Below, in pieces: positions 47,819 to 58,773 of a stretch of DNA of 64,000 bases. The DNA comes from Cytophagales bacterium (lineage in GTDB: Bacteria > Bacteroidota > Bacteroidia > Cytophagales > Cyclobacteriaceae). The notes below the pieces were generated by a model, which searched no databases, had not been told where the DNA came from, and was given only the letters and a program-made list of their open reading frames with translations. The stretch is taken from contig JANYHW010000178.1 in the NCBI GenBank assembly GCA_025358885.1, positions 1-64,000 of the forward strand, read 5' to 3'. Numbering within the stretch: position 1 is the stretch's first letter; every line of letters begins with the position of its first letter. The position numbers and the translations under genes were made by a program.

Positions 47819-49443
47819 GCTGTATTCCCCCCTGGGAAATATCGAAGTAGATGTCAATGGGATGATCTATGTACCCAATCCAAGCCTTAACCAGGTAGTT
47901 GTTCTCAATCCAAACGGTACGGTCAACAAAACCTTCGGGTCGTTTGGCACCAATGATGGTGACCTGATGGGCCCTTCAGACATTGCAATTGATGCCTCCG
48001 GGAACATGTATGTTGTCAATGTGGGCAATAACAGAATTGACGTCTACTCTCCTTCCGGAACATTCTTGCGAAAGTTTGGTGGTCGTGGTGCTTCGTCCGG
48101 AAAATTACTCTCCCCCAACAGCATTGCCATTGATGGCAGCGGTAAGGTCTTTGTGACGGAACGCTCGACCGGCAGGGTCTCCGTTTTCAACACAACTGGA
48201 ACATTTTTGTATGCTTTTGGTACGGGCGGATCTGGCAATGGTCAACTGAGCCTTGCTCGGGGTATTGAACTCGACGCCAGCGGAAATGTTTATGTGGTAG
48301 ATCCCGGCAACAGCCGGGTCGTGGTGTTTGACAACAGTGGTAACTTCCTCCGCAACATCGGTACTTTTGGAAGCGGTAACGGTCAGTTCACTTTGCCGAA
48401 GTATGTTAAGCTGGATGCAAGTGGGAATATCTACGTGACGGACGATGGCAATGCACGGGTACAAGTGTTTGATAACGCTGGTAACTTCCTGTCAAGTGTG
48501 CCATAGCCCGGAGGTTCAACCGGTGCGTGCGGTATAGCAAGGGATGGCAGTGGAAATTTTTATGTCTCCAATTATGGCACCAACGAACTGCTGAAATTCT
48601 CCGGTGCAGGGGCGTTGCTTCAGACCATATTCCCCATGCCCCAAAGCAACAACCAATTTTTCCAGCCCCTCGGTGTGGCCTTTGATGCATCACACAACGT
48701 GTATGTGGCCGCCGACAAGCGCGTAAAAGTTTATTCCGCTGCAGGTACCTATCTGCGCACCATCGGCGCTCCCGGTACAGCCGATGGACAGTTCAATGGC
48801 CTGATGGGGAAAGTCTTCGTTGACGCCACAGGCAATACCTATGTTTCCGATCCGGGCAACAACCGGGTGCAGGTGTTTGACAATACCGGCGCGTTCGTGA
48901 GAAAAGTGGGTGTGGGACCGCTTTCCTTTCCTTCGGGAATTACGGTCGATGGCACCGGTAAAATCTATGTAGCGAGCCAGGGCAACAATACCGTCCAGGT
49001 TTTTCAAAATAATGGAACACCGGTGCTATCCTTTGGAAGTGCGGGCGCAGCAACTGGCCAGTTCTCCAACCCGAGTGGCGTGGCGGTGGATGCAGGCGGC
49101 AATATTTATGTGGCGGATGTCAGTAACAACCGAATACAGGTATTCGACAATGGAGGAACCTTTGTACGAACCTTCGGCTCCGTTGGAAACGGCAACGGTC
49201 AGTTTCGCTTCCCCTATGACATCAAACTGGATGCCGCCGGCAATATTTATGTTGCAGACCGCGACAACCACCGGGTCCAGGTATTTCAGAACAATGGAAC
49301 ATTCCTGTACCAACTTGGCAGCCTGGGCTATGGCCCGAACGCCGGCAACGGACATTTCTACCAAGCCGTGAGTCTTGACGTGGATGCCTCTGGCAGATCA
49401 CTTGTCGTGGCAGACCAGCTCAACAACCTCGTGCAGGGATTCG
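47819..49443 (+). repeat. About 12 tandem NHL-type repeats (likely two six-bladed propellers)
   Basis: Repeated pattern V/I-D-A-S/G-GN-I/V-YV-x-D-x-x-N-x-R-V-Q-VFDNxGTF. Confidence 0.8.
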
Positions 49444-49808
49444 GTGCTCCTGAAATCAATGTGAAACAAGTCAGTTCGATTGCCAGCGCCGGGACATTTG
49501 ATTTTGGAAATGTCAACATGCTCACCAATTCAGGCGCCATTTCTTTCACCATCGAAAACACAGGGGGTACCAGCCTGAATCTTACGGGTACTCCGAAAGT
49601 GAGTATTGGTGGTACAAACGCATCCGACTTTACGGTTAACAGTGCGTCGACCACAACACCCATCGCTCCTGCCGCAAACAGCACGTTCACTATAACATTT
49701 ACACCATCGGCATCGGGAATCCGAAGTGCCCAGATTACCATCGCCAGCGACGACTTTGATGAAGCATCCTATGTAATCAACCTCCAGGGCACGGGTGTCA
49801 AACTCGTG

Positions 49809-51040
49809 CAAACCATTACTTTCAATTCATTGGCACCAAAAGTATTTGGTGATCCAAATTTTGATCCTGGAGCGACGGCTAGTTCTACATTGGCATTGAC
49901 TTATGCAAGCAGCAACACGGCTGTGGCCACCGTCTCAGGAAACACCGTAACCATTGTGGGTGTTGGTTCCAGCATCATCACCGCCAGCCAACCCGGTAAC
50001 GGAAACTACAATGCGGCAACCGATGTTACTCAAACCCTTAGTGTCAACACAGCCAACCAGTCCATCACGTTCAATGCATTGATTGCAAAAGCGTTTGGTG
50101 ATCCAAATTTTGATTTGACCGCGACGGCATCTTCTAACCTCGCGGTCACTTACGGAAGTTCGAATACTTCCGTAGCCACCATATCAGGAAACACGGTAAC
50201 CATCGTGGGTGTGGGCACATCGACCATCACCGCGAGCCAGGCAGGTAATGCAAACTATAACGCCGCCGCCAATGCACCTCAAACATTGACCGTGAACAAA
50301 GGAAATCAGACCATCACCTTTAACAGTTTCGCACCGGCATCGATCGGGGATGCTCCGATCACATTGGCCCCAACGACTACGTCAGGGCTTACCGTTGTCT
50401 ATTCCAGCAGCAACACCTCTGTGGCCACCGTGTCTGGAAACATTGTCACGATTGTGGGACAGGGAAATACAACCATCACGGCAAGCCAACCGGGCAATAC
50501 AAACTACAATGCGGCAACTTCCGTTGGCCAGGTGCTTTCCGTGAAGCAGGCGCAAACCATCACGTTTGCGGCCTTGTCATCGAAAACTTTTGGAGATGCT
50601 GCCTTCAACCTGACGGCTACCGCAAGCTCCAGTCTGGTCGTTACCTATATCAGCAGCAATACATCGGTAGCGTCTGTTTCCGGTAACACCCTCACGATTG
50701 TCGGTGCAGGAAGCACCTCGATTACCGCCAATCAATCCGGAAATGGCACCTTCAATGCTGCTCCTCCGGTATCACAATCCCTCACCGTTGCTAAAGCGGC
50801 GCAAACAATAACATTTGCTGGTCTCAGCACAAAAACCATGGGCGATGCACCCTTCAACTTAGGTGCCACCTCCACTTCTGCTCTCGCGGTGCAATACTCC
50901 GTCACGCCATCAGGGAGAGTGACAATCTCAGGCAGCCAGATCACTATCGTGGCACCAGGAAGTGTGACGATTTCAGCGGACCAACCAGGTAACGCGAACT
51001 TCCTTGCCGCAACACCGGTCGCACAAACCTTTTGTATCAA
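49809..51040 (+). repeat. Five tandem Ig-like (Big/MBG-like) repeats of about 75-85 aa
   Basis: QTITFNxLxxKxFGDxxFxLxATASSxLxVTYxSSNTSVATVSGNTVTIVGxGxxTITASQxGNxNYNAA repeated. Confidence 0.8.
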
Positions 51041-51275
51041 CCCGGTGAAGCCCACCATCTCACTTTCCGCAGCCAATACAGAAACCCCCCTCCTGACTTC
51101 CAACAGTACTTCGGGGAATCAGTGGTTCCTGAATGGAACAGCCATCACAGGTGCTACGAATGCTACGCTCACCGTGTCGACAGCAGGCGCCTACACCCTG
51201 CAGACAAAAGCTGACAATTGTACCAGTGCGATGTCTGAACAACAGGCTATCATTGTTACCGGCGATCTGACAGGT

Positions 51276-51518
51276 GAGAATCCACTGGAATTCACCATCT
51301 ATCCGAACCCGGCAACTACATACGTAGATATCCGAGGGCTCAAGGGAGAGGTGGGGGTCTCCCAAATTGTAGACCTTTCAGGCCGCAGCATTCAGATTGT
51401 ACTTGAAAAGAAAGATGACATCTACCGCGCCAGTGTTGCTGGCTTGTCGGAAGGATTGTACCTGCTTCGCATTCAAGATGCCACTACCACGCATCAGGTT
51501 AAGTTCGTAAAGAAATAA
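51276..51518 (+). other. C-terminal type A T9SS sorting domain
   Basis: ENPLEFTIYPNPATTYVDIRG...SQIVDLSGRSIQIV...GLSEGLYLLRIQDATTTHQVKFVKK. Confidence 0.85.
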
Positions 51519-51545
51519 TCTCCACTCATTCAAAACTCATTGAAA

Positions 51546-52013
51546 ATGAAATCAACAATAAAAATCCAACCCATTGCCCGGATTCTCCACCCGGTAATCA
51601 TGATTATCGCAATTGTTCAACTTTCCTCTTGCGGTGGTAAAGGCGGTGACCCGACACCCACAACTCCTTCAGCCCAGGATGCTGCCAAGGCATTACTGGT
51701 GGCGAATCCCTGGAAGCTCCAGGGGGTAACGGTAGACGGAGTCGACAAGACCTCGGTGTACGCCGGCTTTGGTATCAATTTTACCAGTACGGCATACTCT
51801 ACTACCAATGGCGGCACTGTATGGCCAGCCAGCGGCACGTGGTCTTTCGCTAACACCGATGGAACGGCAATTAAGAGAGATGATGGTTTGCTGATCCAGA
51901 TTCTCCCTACGTCGACTTCTTTGGTAATGACATTCACCTGGACGAAAACAACGCTGGGAGGTGGAAGGGTAGGCTCGGTGAGTGGTGTGAATGTGTTTAC
52001 AATGACGAAATAG
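51546..52013 (+). CDS. Small lipoprotein of unknown function
   Basis: ATG 51546; lipobox VQLSSCGG then a beta-rich C-terminal part. Confidence 0.7.
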   Translation: MKSTIKIQPIARILHPVIMIIAIVQLSSCGGKGGDPTPTTPSAQDAAKALLVANPWKLQGVTVDGVDKTSVYAGFGINFTSTAYSTTNGGTVWPASGTWSFANTDGTAIKRDDGLLIQILPTSTSLVMTFTWTKTTLGGGRVGSVSGVNVFTMTK

Positions 52014-52037
52014 AATTAGATCTCACTGGGGCACGAG

Positions 52038-55000
52038 TTAAAACCCATCATCCTTCTCGTCCTTCTTCTTATCCTTCTTCTTCGAAGCGGCTGCCGCATT
52101 CAATTCATAAGATGACTCGAGGCCAAGATAGTTCTTTCGAAAGCGATTTATAAAGGCCAGGGTTTCTTCATCGCTTCCAGGAATAAATACCAGTTCTCCT
52201 ACTTTTGCTTTGGAGGCATTTGTTTTCTTGCCTATCACAGTGTTGAAGGGCTCATTGGATGATTGCACCATCAGGCGGTTGTCTTCATATCCAAAATAAT
52301 ACCAGGACTCCGGGGATGCCTTAAAGAATACATGGAACACCGGTGTTCCATCTTCATTTTTTCTGATTTCCATGAATCCTTCAAACGCGCCATTGATATC
52401 ATATTTAAGGATGTTGCTCATCCCGAGTGTCCCCTCACTATAAAACGCCTTAAATTTTTGAGACCATTTCAAATTGGTAGTGGCAAAAACCAACGGCTTG
52501 GAAAGCGCCTGCAGGGTGCCGAGCGAAACGTATCCTTGAAGCGACCGCTGTTCGAAATCTTTAACCACCTTCTCTCCTACAATATCGGCGATCTTGTAGA
52601 GCAATTCAGTCTGGTCGCCAAGTCCTTCAGGAACATTTTCGTTCTTTATCACGGCCATCAGGTCAGACGCCATCATTTGGTAGGCCTGGTCCGGAAGGTT
52701 CATGTCGGCCATGATAAAAGAATTCATTTTCGCATCGTTGGTCTCGAGATTTGCTGAGCCAAGGGCAGAAGAAGTAAGGTTGAATTCCTTGAACCCCTTA
52801 AAAAAGGTTACGGGACCCTCAAATCGCACCTCCTGTTTTTCTTCGTTGTAGGCGAATACTTTTCCAGACAATTTCTCACCTGCAGCCTTTTGCCGGTCTT
52901 CTATCCTGAATTCGCCACTTTCTTTGTCAAAATGAAGTGAACCGCTGGGCAGGAAGAAGTCGTCATCATCGGGAGATTTCTTGTCAAAAACAAAGGTGAC
53001 GTAAAGACTGTTATCTGTCGCAAAATGAAGTCCTGCTTCTGCCTTCCTTCCTTCTTCCGTTTCCGCCTGATCAAAATTCAGGTAGACTTCTTTTTCGTCA
53101 CCGCTTTGTTGATACTTCAGCCAGGTATTGTAGTTTTTGATTTTTTTCAAATCCAGTTTGGCGAAGCCATGCAATTGGAGTGCCGGCTTGGATGCATACA
53201 TGGTCATGTCACCCTTGTAGAATATGCGGGGGGCCAGAATAAGTTTGGCCTTGTCATCCACACTGCCATTGGCGACCGTGTGAAGGCGAGGTCCTCCTTT
53301 ATGGTGTTTGCCCTTTGACTCTTCAGGCAATTCTTCCAGCCTGAAATCTGTCATCTTGATCGCAAAAGTGTCGGCGCTGGCATTGATATACTGGTAGGTG
53401 GCATACCCCTTGAATTCCTTCCTCGATATAATATCCACCACCCCATGGGTTAAACGGTGATAACCTGTCAGCGTATCAAGAACGATGGTTGTGTTTTTTA
53501 GTTGATTGATTTTTGCGTTCTCCAGGATCAGGACTTCATTGTGCTCCGGAGTAATCTTCGCATCAGCCACAACGATGTAAGGAATCCCGCTTACTTTCAT
53601 CTGTTGTGTCTTGATGTCATACTCTGCTTTTTCGGCATTGAAGGACAGTGAATCAAGTTCTTTGCGCGTGGTGTAGAAATAAGAGTTTTCGATGGGCACG
53701 TTGGCATCTTTGGTCATCGTGATCTTTTGTGTGTTAAGATCCCACCGCGCCTTGGGTATGGAGGTCTTGAATTGTGCGTAAGGAAAATCAATAGCCGCAA
53801 CCCCTTCTATTTCAGGGCTGATCTCCGCAAAATTTTGTGCGAGGTTAAATGTCAACCGTATGTCTTCGCCTGCGAGGGCAGGTTTGTCGGGGTTGGTGGT
53901 TTTCACCTGGAAACTTGCATGTCGTGCGGAAAAGTCTTTCGCGGAAAAATTAAGCTCATCCGATTTCGCTTCTGATCCACGCGTTATCAATTTCCCTGTT
54001 CCAGCCACTCCTAATTTGGACACGGTTAGCGAGCCGTCCAGTTGAGCGGTGGTGCTGTAAAGATTGAACGGGTCTTTCAGGTTCCGCAGGTGAAATCTAT
54101 CCTGCTTGGGTTTCCAGTTCAATTCAAACTCAGACAGTGTAACCTGAGGGTACCATACTTTACCAAATTGCTTTTCCTCAAGTTCACCTACTTTCCCTTT
54201 CCCGACGACTGAGTCGGGATAGAAAATAAAATCGTTGGACTGCACCGTCGCAGCGAGGTAATTAACCTTGCCATTTATCCTCAGGCCTGCATTGTCCAGG
54301 TTAATGCCTCCAAACACTTTCCCGTCTCCCTTATAAAGCTGGTAACCCGCTTTTGGAATTAAATGAGTAAATCCCAAAGACTTATCGGCCATGGTGTGCA
54401 ACTTTTCTTTGAACCCCGGAAACATGCCGCTTGAAATAAACGAGCCCTCAAAATTGATTGAACCCGGATCAGCATCATTCAGGCTATCCAGTTTGAACGG
54501 CGGCACGACAAAGAAGACGGAGCGGTCGTAGGCACCGTCCAACACTTCGCTTCGGTCAAAATAAATGACCCCTCCTGCGGTCGCGTCCAGCCTTGGATAA
54601 TTTGTTGTCTTTGTTTTGCCGGACTTGTTGTCAGGCAAGTTGATATACAATGTCCCTGATGTCTTCTTCGAGCCCGAGGTGAGTCCGGCGGCGGCGGAAG
54701 CGACAGAGTCGGCCCCCACCATGGCGTTGTTCACCCGCCTCCTTACCGTCTGACCTTTCGCATTCGTCTCCGTGACATAGAAACGGATGGAGTCAATCTT
54801 GTTGAGATTGATAAAAAAGCTATCGTATTTGAAAGTGAAGTCTTTGCCGTTGATTTCGAAGTTGCCTGCCGTAATCTTTCCGTCAAACTTGATGTCGCGG
54901 TTTTGCAGTAAAATGATAATGCTGCTGTCGGGTTTAAGTATCACATTAAGGGAGTCACTCACGTTGACTTCTTCTACCCCCCATACGGTCATTCTTTGTC

Positions 55001-56756
55001 TCTTGAAATTCAGGGTGGCATTCGCGGTATTGTCGGTGATGGAGTGAATCTTCAGGTTGTCATAGTCTGCCTTTCCTTTCTTTGAATCATAGAAGTGCAT
55101 CGCTTTCTCCTTCACTTGTATCATACCGGAGAGTTGGTCGAAGTTGATCATTCCTTTTTGAGCAAGGAATTCCATGGCATCACTTACTTCCTGCTGTTTC
55201 TTGTCCACGTTATGGGCAAGATCATACACACTGAAATCTCGCAGGCCATTGTTTTCGGCATACATCACCACCAGGGCCAGGGGATGAAAACTGAAACCAC
55301 GTCCGGAAAGTCGCACATAGTCATCCGGGTTATAAAAATCGACAGACTCAATCACCATGGGAGACTGACTACCACCGCCGGCAGCGGTGATGTTTAGACT
55401 ATCCGACCTGAGGTCCCAACGGATATTATCGGCATTAAAATCAACACCAAAATAGGATGAGGTATACGGTGCCGCATGAAACTCTCCTTTTTCCGGTCGC
55501 AAGGAAAGTCGTTGCTTGCCGTAGTCGTATCGAAATTGAAGACCCGGATGAAAGATCGAATCATTTTCCTGGTACAGGTGAACGATGGTGTTCAGCGAGG
55601 ATATGACTGAATCCTGAAACTCAAAACTCTTTGATCGCGCCATGAATTTTTTATCATCGACGCCCAGGACTTCCAGTCGCGAATAGTTACCATTGAGTGA
55701 AGCACTTGAAATTCGCCGGCCCGTTAGAGAAAAGCCACCGGTGAATCTCATCTTATCATTGCTGAGACCCAGCATCGTTACATTGGTATCGAATGACATA
55801 AAGCGTGGATAGTTGGCATCAGCCTTGGTCTTGTGGCGCTGACTCAAGAACTCAAATACCCCATCTGCCCGGGTGGCAATCTTTCCCACATACCGAAGTT
55901 TGCCTTTCTCTGATTTCACGTGTGGCTTGTCGACATTGAAATTGTATTCTGTAAACTCAAAATTGACAGAGTCGGAATTCAGCCCGGCAGGATTCCATCC
56001 AAAAGTGCCCTTTTGTCCAACAAAAGTGCCATCGCGCAAGGAAACCGAACCCGTAGTGTTTTTCAGAAAGGCCGAATCATAGGGCGTCGCAAAATTGAAA
56101 GAAACGCGTTCAAACTTGAGTACCGGCCCTGACAATTCCGGTTGGGGAACCGGCTGCAAAAGAAGGGATGTCGCCGCAGGATCAACTGCCGTAGTGTCGT
56201 TTGGCGTTGGGGTATCGTTGCTGTTATCCTGCGTCACCGTTGTCGTATCAGGAAGGACAGCGGCTGCCTTGATATAGGAAAAGCTGTAGCCTTCATCTTC
56301 CGCAAAAAGGCGATAGGATTTTTCGTAATGCAGGGCATGGTACTCAAAAAAATCCCTGCAGTAATGAAGGAAGACCGCGATCTGATCACCGTTTTCATTG
56401 GCAAGTACCTGGTCTATCACCTTCAGAAAATCGGAAAATTTGTCTGCGTCAATTTTTTCGTTTTCGATGGCGAAACCTATGGTGCCGTAAAAGTCAGTGA
56501 GGACAGGAAAAATCTTGAGTTTCTTCTTTTTCATTATCAACGCCTGACGCAGGATAACCTGTTGCTGGTCAAGGGTGATCTTGTGCCATGCCGTAGCGAA
56601 AACCCCTCCCACCATGGAGGTCTCGGTGTTCTGATTGTTTTCAAGCATGACACGCACACTGTCCTGGAAGGCCAATCTGTACACCTCCTTCGTCTGCGCC
56701 TGCACCAGGGTCATCGGAAGAAATGCAAAAAAGCAATATGAAAAGACCTTTTTCAC
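52038..56756 (-). CDS. Very large secreted/periplasmic protein of unknown function
   Basis: About 1572 aa from GTG 56756 (VKKVFSYCFFAFLPMTLVQAQ signal peptide); beta-rich, C-terminal Lys/Asp tail KKKDKKKDEKDDGF. ORF track start 56849 precedes the signal peptide. Confidence 0.85.
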   Translation of the reverse strand: MKKVFSYCFFAFLPMTLVQAQTKEVYRLAFQDSVRVMLENNQNTETSMVGGVFATAWHKITLDQQQVILRQALIMKKKKLKIFPVLTDFYGTIGFAIENEKIDADKFSDFLKVIDQVLANENGDQIAVFLHYCRDFFEYHALHYEKSYRLFAEDEGYSFSYIKAAAVLPDTTTVTQDNSNDTPTPNDTTAVDPAATSLLLQPVPQPELSGPVLKFERVSFNFATPYDSAFLKNTTGSVSLRDGTFVGQKGTFGWNPAGLNSDSVNFEFTEYNFNVDKPHVKSEKGKLRYVGKIATRADGVFEFLSQRHKTKADANYPRFMSFDTNVTMLGLSNDKMRFTGGFSLTGRRISSASLNGNYSRLEVLGVDDKKFMARSKSFEFQDSVISSLNTIVHLYQENDSIFHPGLQFRYDYGKQRLSLRPEKGEFHAAPYTSSYFGVDFNADNIRWDLRSDSLNITAAGGGSQSPMVIESVDFYNPDDYVRLSGRGFSFHPLALVVMYAENNGLRDFSVYDLAHNVDKKQQEVSDAMEFLAQKGMINFDQLSGMIQVKEKAMHFYDSKKGKADYDNLKIHSITDNTANATLNFKRQRMTVWGVEEVNVSDSLNVILKPDSSIIILLQNRDIKFDGKITAGNFEINGKDFTFKYDSFFINLNKIDSIRFYVTETNAKGQTVRRRVNNAMVGADSVASAAAGLTSGSKKTSGTLYINLPDNKSGKTKTTNYPRLDATAGGVIYFDRSEVLDGAYDRSVFFVVPPFKLDSLNDADPGSINFEGSFISSGMFPGFKEKLHTMADKSLGFTHLIPKAGYQLYKGDGKVFGGINLDNAGLRINGKVNYLAATVQSNDFIFYPDSVVGKGKVGELEEKQFGKVWYPQVTLSEFELNWKPKQDRFHLRNLKDPFNLYSTTAQLDGSLTVSKLGVAGTGKLITRGSEAKSDELNFSAKDFSARHASFQVKTTNPDKPALAGEDIRLTFNLAQNFAEISPEIEGVAAIDFPYAQFKTSIPKARWDLNTQKITMTKDANVPIENSYFYTTRKELDSLSFNAEKAEYDIKTQQMKVSGIPYIVVADAKITPEHNEVLILENAKINQLKNTTIVLDTLTGYHRLTHGVVDIISRKEFKGYATYQYINASADTFAIKMTDFRLEELPEESKGKHHKGGPRLHTVANGSVDDKAKLILAPRIFYKGDMTMYASKPALQLHGFAKLDLKKIKNYNTWLKYQQSGDEKEVYLNFDQAETEEGRKAEAGLHFATDNSLYVTFVFDKKSPDDDDFFLPSGSLHFDKESGEFRIEDRQKAAGEKLSGKVFAYNEEKQEVRFEGPVTFFKGFKEFNLTSSALGSANLETNDAKMNSFIMADMNLPDQAYQMMASDLMAVIKNENVPEGLGDQTELLYKIADIVGEKVVKDFEQRSLQGYVSLGTLQALSKPLVFATTNLKWSQKFKAFYSEGTLGMSNILKYDINGAFEGFMEIRKNEDGTPVFHVFFKASPESWYYFGYEDNRLMVQSSNEPFNTVIGKKTNASKAKVGELVFIPGSDEETLAFINRFRKNYLGLESSYELNAAAASKKKDKKKDEKDDGF

Positions 56757-56858
56757 GCAGTCAAACCTTGAAATTCGTAAAATTATTTGGATTAATCCGC
56801 CTTTGGTCTCCTCCTGTAACGGAAAACAACCCTGAAACATTGGGATCAAACACCCTTT

Positions 56859-57692
56859 TCACCTCACTTTTTGAAAAGTAAGGCAAGCCCATTGTTCCTT
56901 CTCATCTTTACGAAGCAAGTCCAACGATTGACGCTTTGCTTCCCGCTTCAGGTCGGGAATGTCCTTTTCATAGAATCCGCTCAAAAGAAGAATACCCTTT
57001 GTCTTGAGGTGCTTTGAATAGAGTTTGATTTCATCCAATAACACGTTCTTATTAATGTTGGCAAGGATGATATCGAATGGATCCGGCCAGGAGAAATCAC
57101 GAATCGTACCCTGACGAATCTCAATGTTTGCGCACCGATTCTTCTCCGCATTTTCTTTTCCGTTTTCAATACTCCACTCATCAATGTCGAATGAGTCAAT
57201 CATTCTGGCTCCCAGTTTGGAGGCCATGATGGACAAGATCGCCGTTCCGCAACCCGCGTCCATCACGAGTTTGTCCTGGTGATCGAAGTGCAGCTGATTC
57301 TTAACCATCAGGTAAGTCGTCTGGTGATGGCCCGTGCCAAACGACATCTTGGGCGTAATGACGATCTCATACGGATAATGTTTTTCAATCTTGTGAAACT
57401 CGGCCCGGATCAGGCACTGGTCATCTACAATTACCGGCTCAACATTCTTTTCCCACTCTTTATTCCAGTTTTGCTTATGCACCTTGTCGAGGAAGAAAAT
57501 CAAAGGCTGCACGTGCTGATACTTTTGCTTTATTTCTTCAACTTCCGCAAGATTGGTTTTCTTCTCTTCTGCGTATGCCTCAAAGCCTTTTTCCGTTTCA
57601 AGAAACGTGTCGAAGCCGGCTTCGGCAATCTCCGCCATAAGAATCTCTGAAAAGTCGGAATGGCAGATGACCTGCAGACGGGTGTAGAACAC
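56859..57692 (-). CDS. prmA: Ribosomal protein L11 methyltransferase
   Basis: 277 aa; TPKMSFGTGHHQTTYLM, VMDAGCGTAILSIMASKLGA, ILANINKNVLL. Confidence 0.96.
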   Translation of the reverse strand: MFYTRLQVICHSDFSEILMAEIAEAGFDTFLETEKGFEAYAEEKKTNLAEVEEIKQKYQHVQPLIFFLDKVHKQNWNKEWEKNVEPVIVDDQCLIRAEFHKIEKHYPYEIVITPKMSFGTGHHQTTYLMVKNQLHFDHQDKLVMDAGCGTAILSIMASKLGARMIDSFDIDEWSIENGKENAEKNRCANIEIRQGTIRDFSWPDPFDIILANINKNVLLDEIKLYSKHLKTKGILLLSGFYEKDIPDLKREAKRQSLDLLRKDEKEQWACLTFQKVR

Positions 57693-57734
57693 AGTGGTGA
57701 ATTAATGATCTATTCGCGGAAGTTAGCGCACGAA

Positions 57735-58259
57735 TCAATTTTCCACCTCCACAATCATTTCGATTTCTACCGCGATGCCATTGGGGAGGGAAATCATACC
57801 AACGGCTGATCGCGCATGCTTACCTTTGTCACCAAAGATACTCACCATAAGGTCTGAAAATCCATTGATGACCTTCGGTTGATCGACAAACTCAGGCGTA
57901 CAATTCACCATGCCAAAAACTTTTACTATTCGCTTCACTTTGTTGAGATCCCCGATTTCTCCCTTCAGGGACGACAGTAGCGCAATACCCGTTTGTTTGG
58001 CTGCTTCATATCCTTGCTCAATGGTCATATCTTTTCCAAGTTTGCCTGTTGTGTTACTTCCATCCGACTTGGTGGGCCCATGGCCGGCGAGGTAAACAAG
58101 ATTTCCGGTCCGAACAGCCCGCACATAGTTGGCCAGGGGCTTAGGAGGAGCAAACAACTCAATGCCAAGTTCTTTCAACTTCTTGTCTACATCTGTTTTC
58201 TGAGCAATTGCAGGAGTAAGACAAGAAACAAGAATGAAAATCAGGAGAGGCTTTTTCAT
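57735..58259 (-). CDS. RidA/YjgF family protein with signal peptide
   Basis: 174 aa; NLVYLAGHGP...CTPEFVDQPKVINGFSDLMVSIFGDKGKHARSAVGMISLPNGIAVEIEMIVEV. Confidence 0.9.
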   Translation of the reverse strand: MKKPLLIFILVSCLTPAIAQKTDVDKKLKELGIELFAPPKPLANYVRAVRTGNLVYLAGHGPTKSDGSNTTGKLGKDMTIEQGYEAAKQTGIALLSSLKGEIGDLNKVKRIVKVFGMVNCTPEFVDQPKVINGFSDLMVSIFGDKGKHARSAVGMISLPNGIAVEIEMIVEVEN

Positions 58260-58324
58260 AATGAATGGGTTTTATTCAAAGATAAATAAACAACGCATCA
58301 GGCTGGTGGGAACTTATGGAAAGT

Positions 58325-58729
58325 TCAATGCTGACTAAACATTCGCTGATTGATGGTGGGGAGCAGCAACTTGAGACCACGTCTGTTCTTCCCTGCAATG
58401 TCGATGAAGGTGCGGGAGTAACGCATGTTGCCTAGCATGTCATAATAATAAATTGTGCCAAATTTGCCCTTATTAAAAGACTGGGTCGTAGTACTTCCTA
58501 GCCAATAGGCCTGACCGGCAGTTGTTCCTGGCCATTGGGTTAGCCAGGGACTGGAGTAGCGGGAATAGGTCTGGGCATCCGATCCCCACCGTCCACCTGA
58601 AGCGGACAAGTTGCCATCGTACAAGTAAGCGGCTGCCGATGTGGGGTAAATTGCGGCGGTCGGTCGAAACTGCGCGCGAGTCCCAAGAGGAATCAACAAC
58701 AAAAAACCCATGAGCCAAGACCATTTCAT
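58325..58729 (-). CDS. Secreted protein of unknown function
   Basis: 134 aa; signal peptide WLMGFLLLIPLGTRAQF; Trp/Tyr/Ser-rich. Confidence 0.55.
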   Translation of the reverse strand: MKWSWLMGFLLLIPLGTRAQFRPTAAIYPTSAAAYLYDGNLSASGGRWGSDAQTYSRYSSPWLTQWPGTTAGQAYWLGSTTTQSFNKGKFGTIYYYDMLGNMRYSRTFIDIAGKNRRGLKLLLPTINQRMFSQH

Positions 58730-58773
58730 CGGCTGCTTTTTTTGTTAAAGATACTTAATCCTAATTTATCGCA

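Larger units (their letters stand above)
47181..51518 (+). pseudogene. NHL-repeat / Ig-like repeat T9SS cargo gene interrupted by an in-frame TAG (48504-48506)
   Basis: ORFs 47181-48506 and 48615-51518 share one frame; sequence between them has no other stop and encodes the missing NHL blade (IARDGSGNFYVSNYGTNELLKFSGAGALLQTI). Confidence 0.75.

Noticed and set aside
47270-51040. Tandem repeats as a possible CRISPR or satellite array
   Set aside because: Repeat units are protein-coding NHL and Ig-like repeats in one frame, with divergent DNA and no spacer structure.
58325-58729. Secreted 134-aa protein as a T9SS cargo
   Set aside because: C-terminus (RRGLKLLLPTINQRMFSQH) does not fit type A or B sorting domains.
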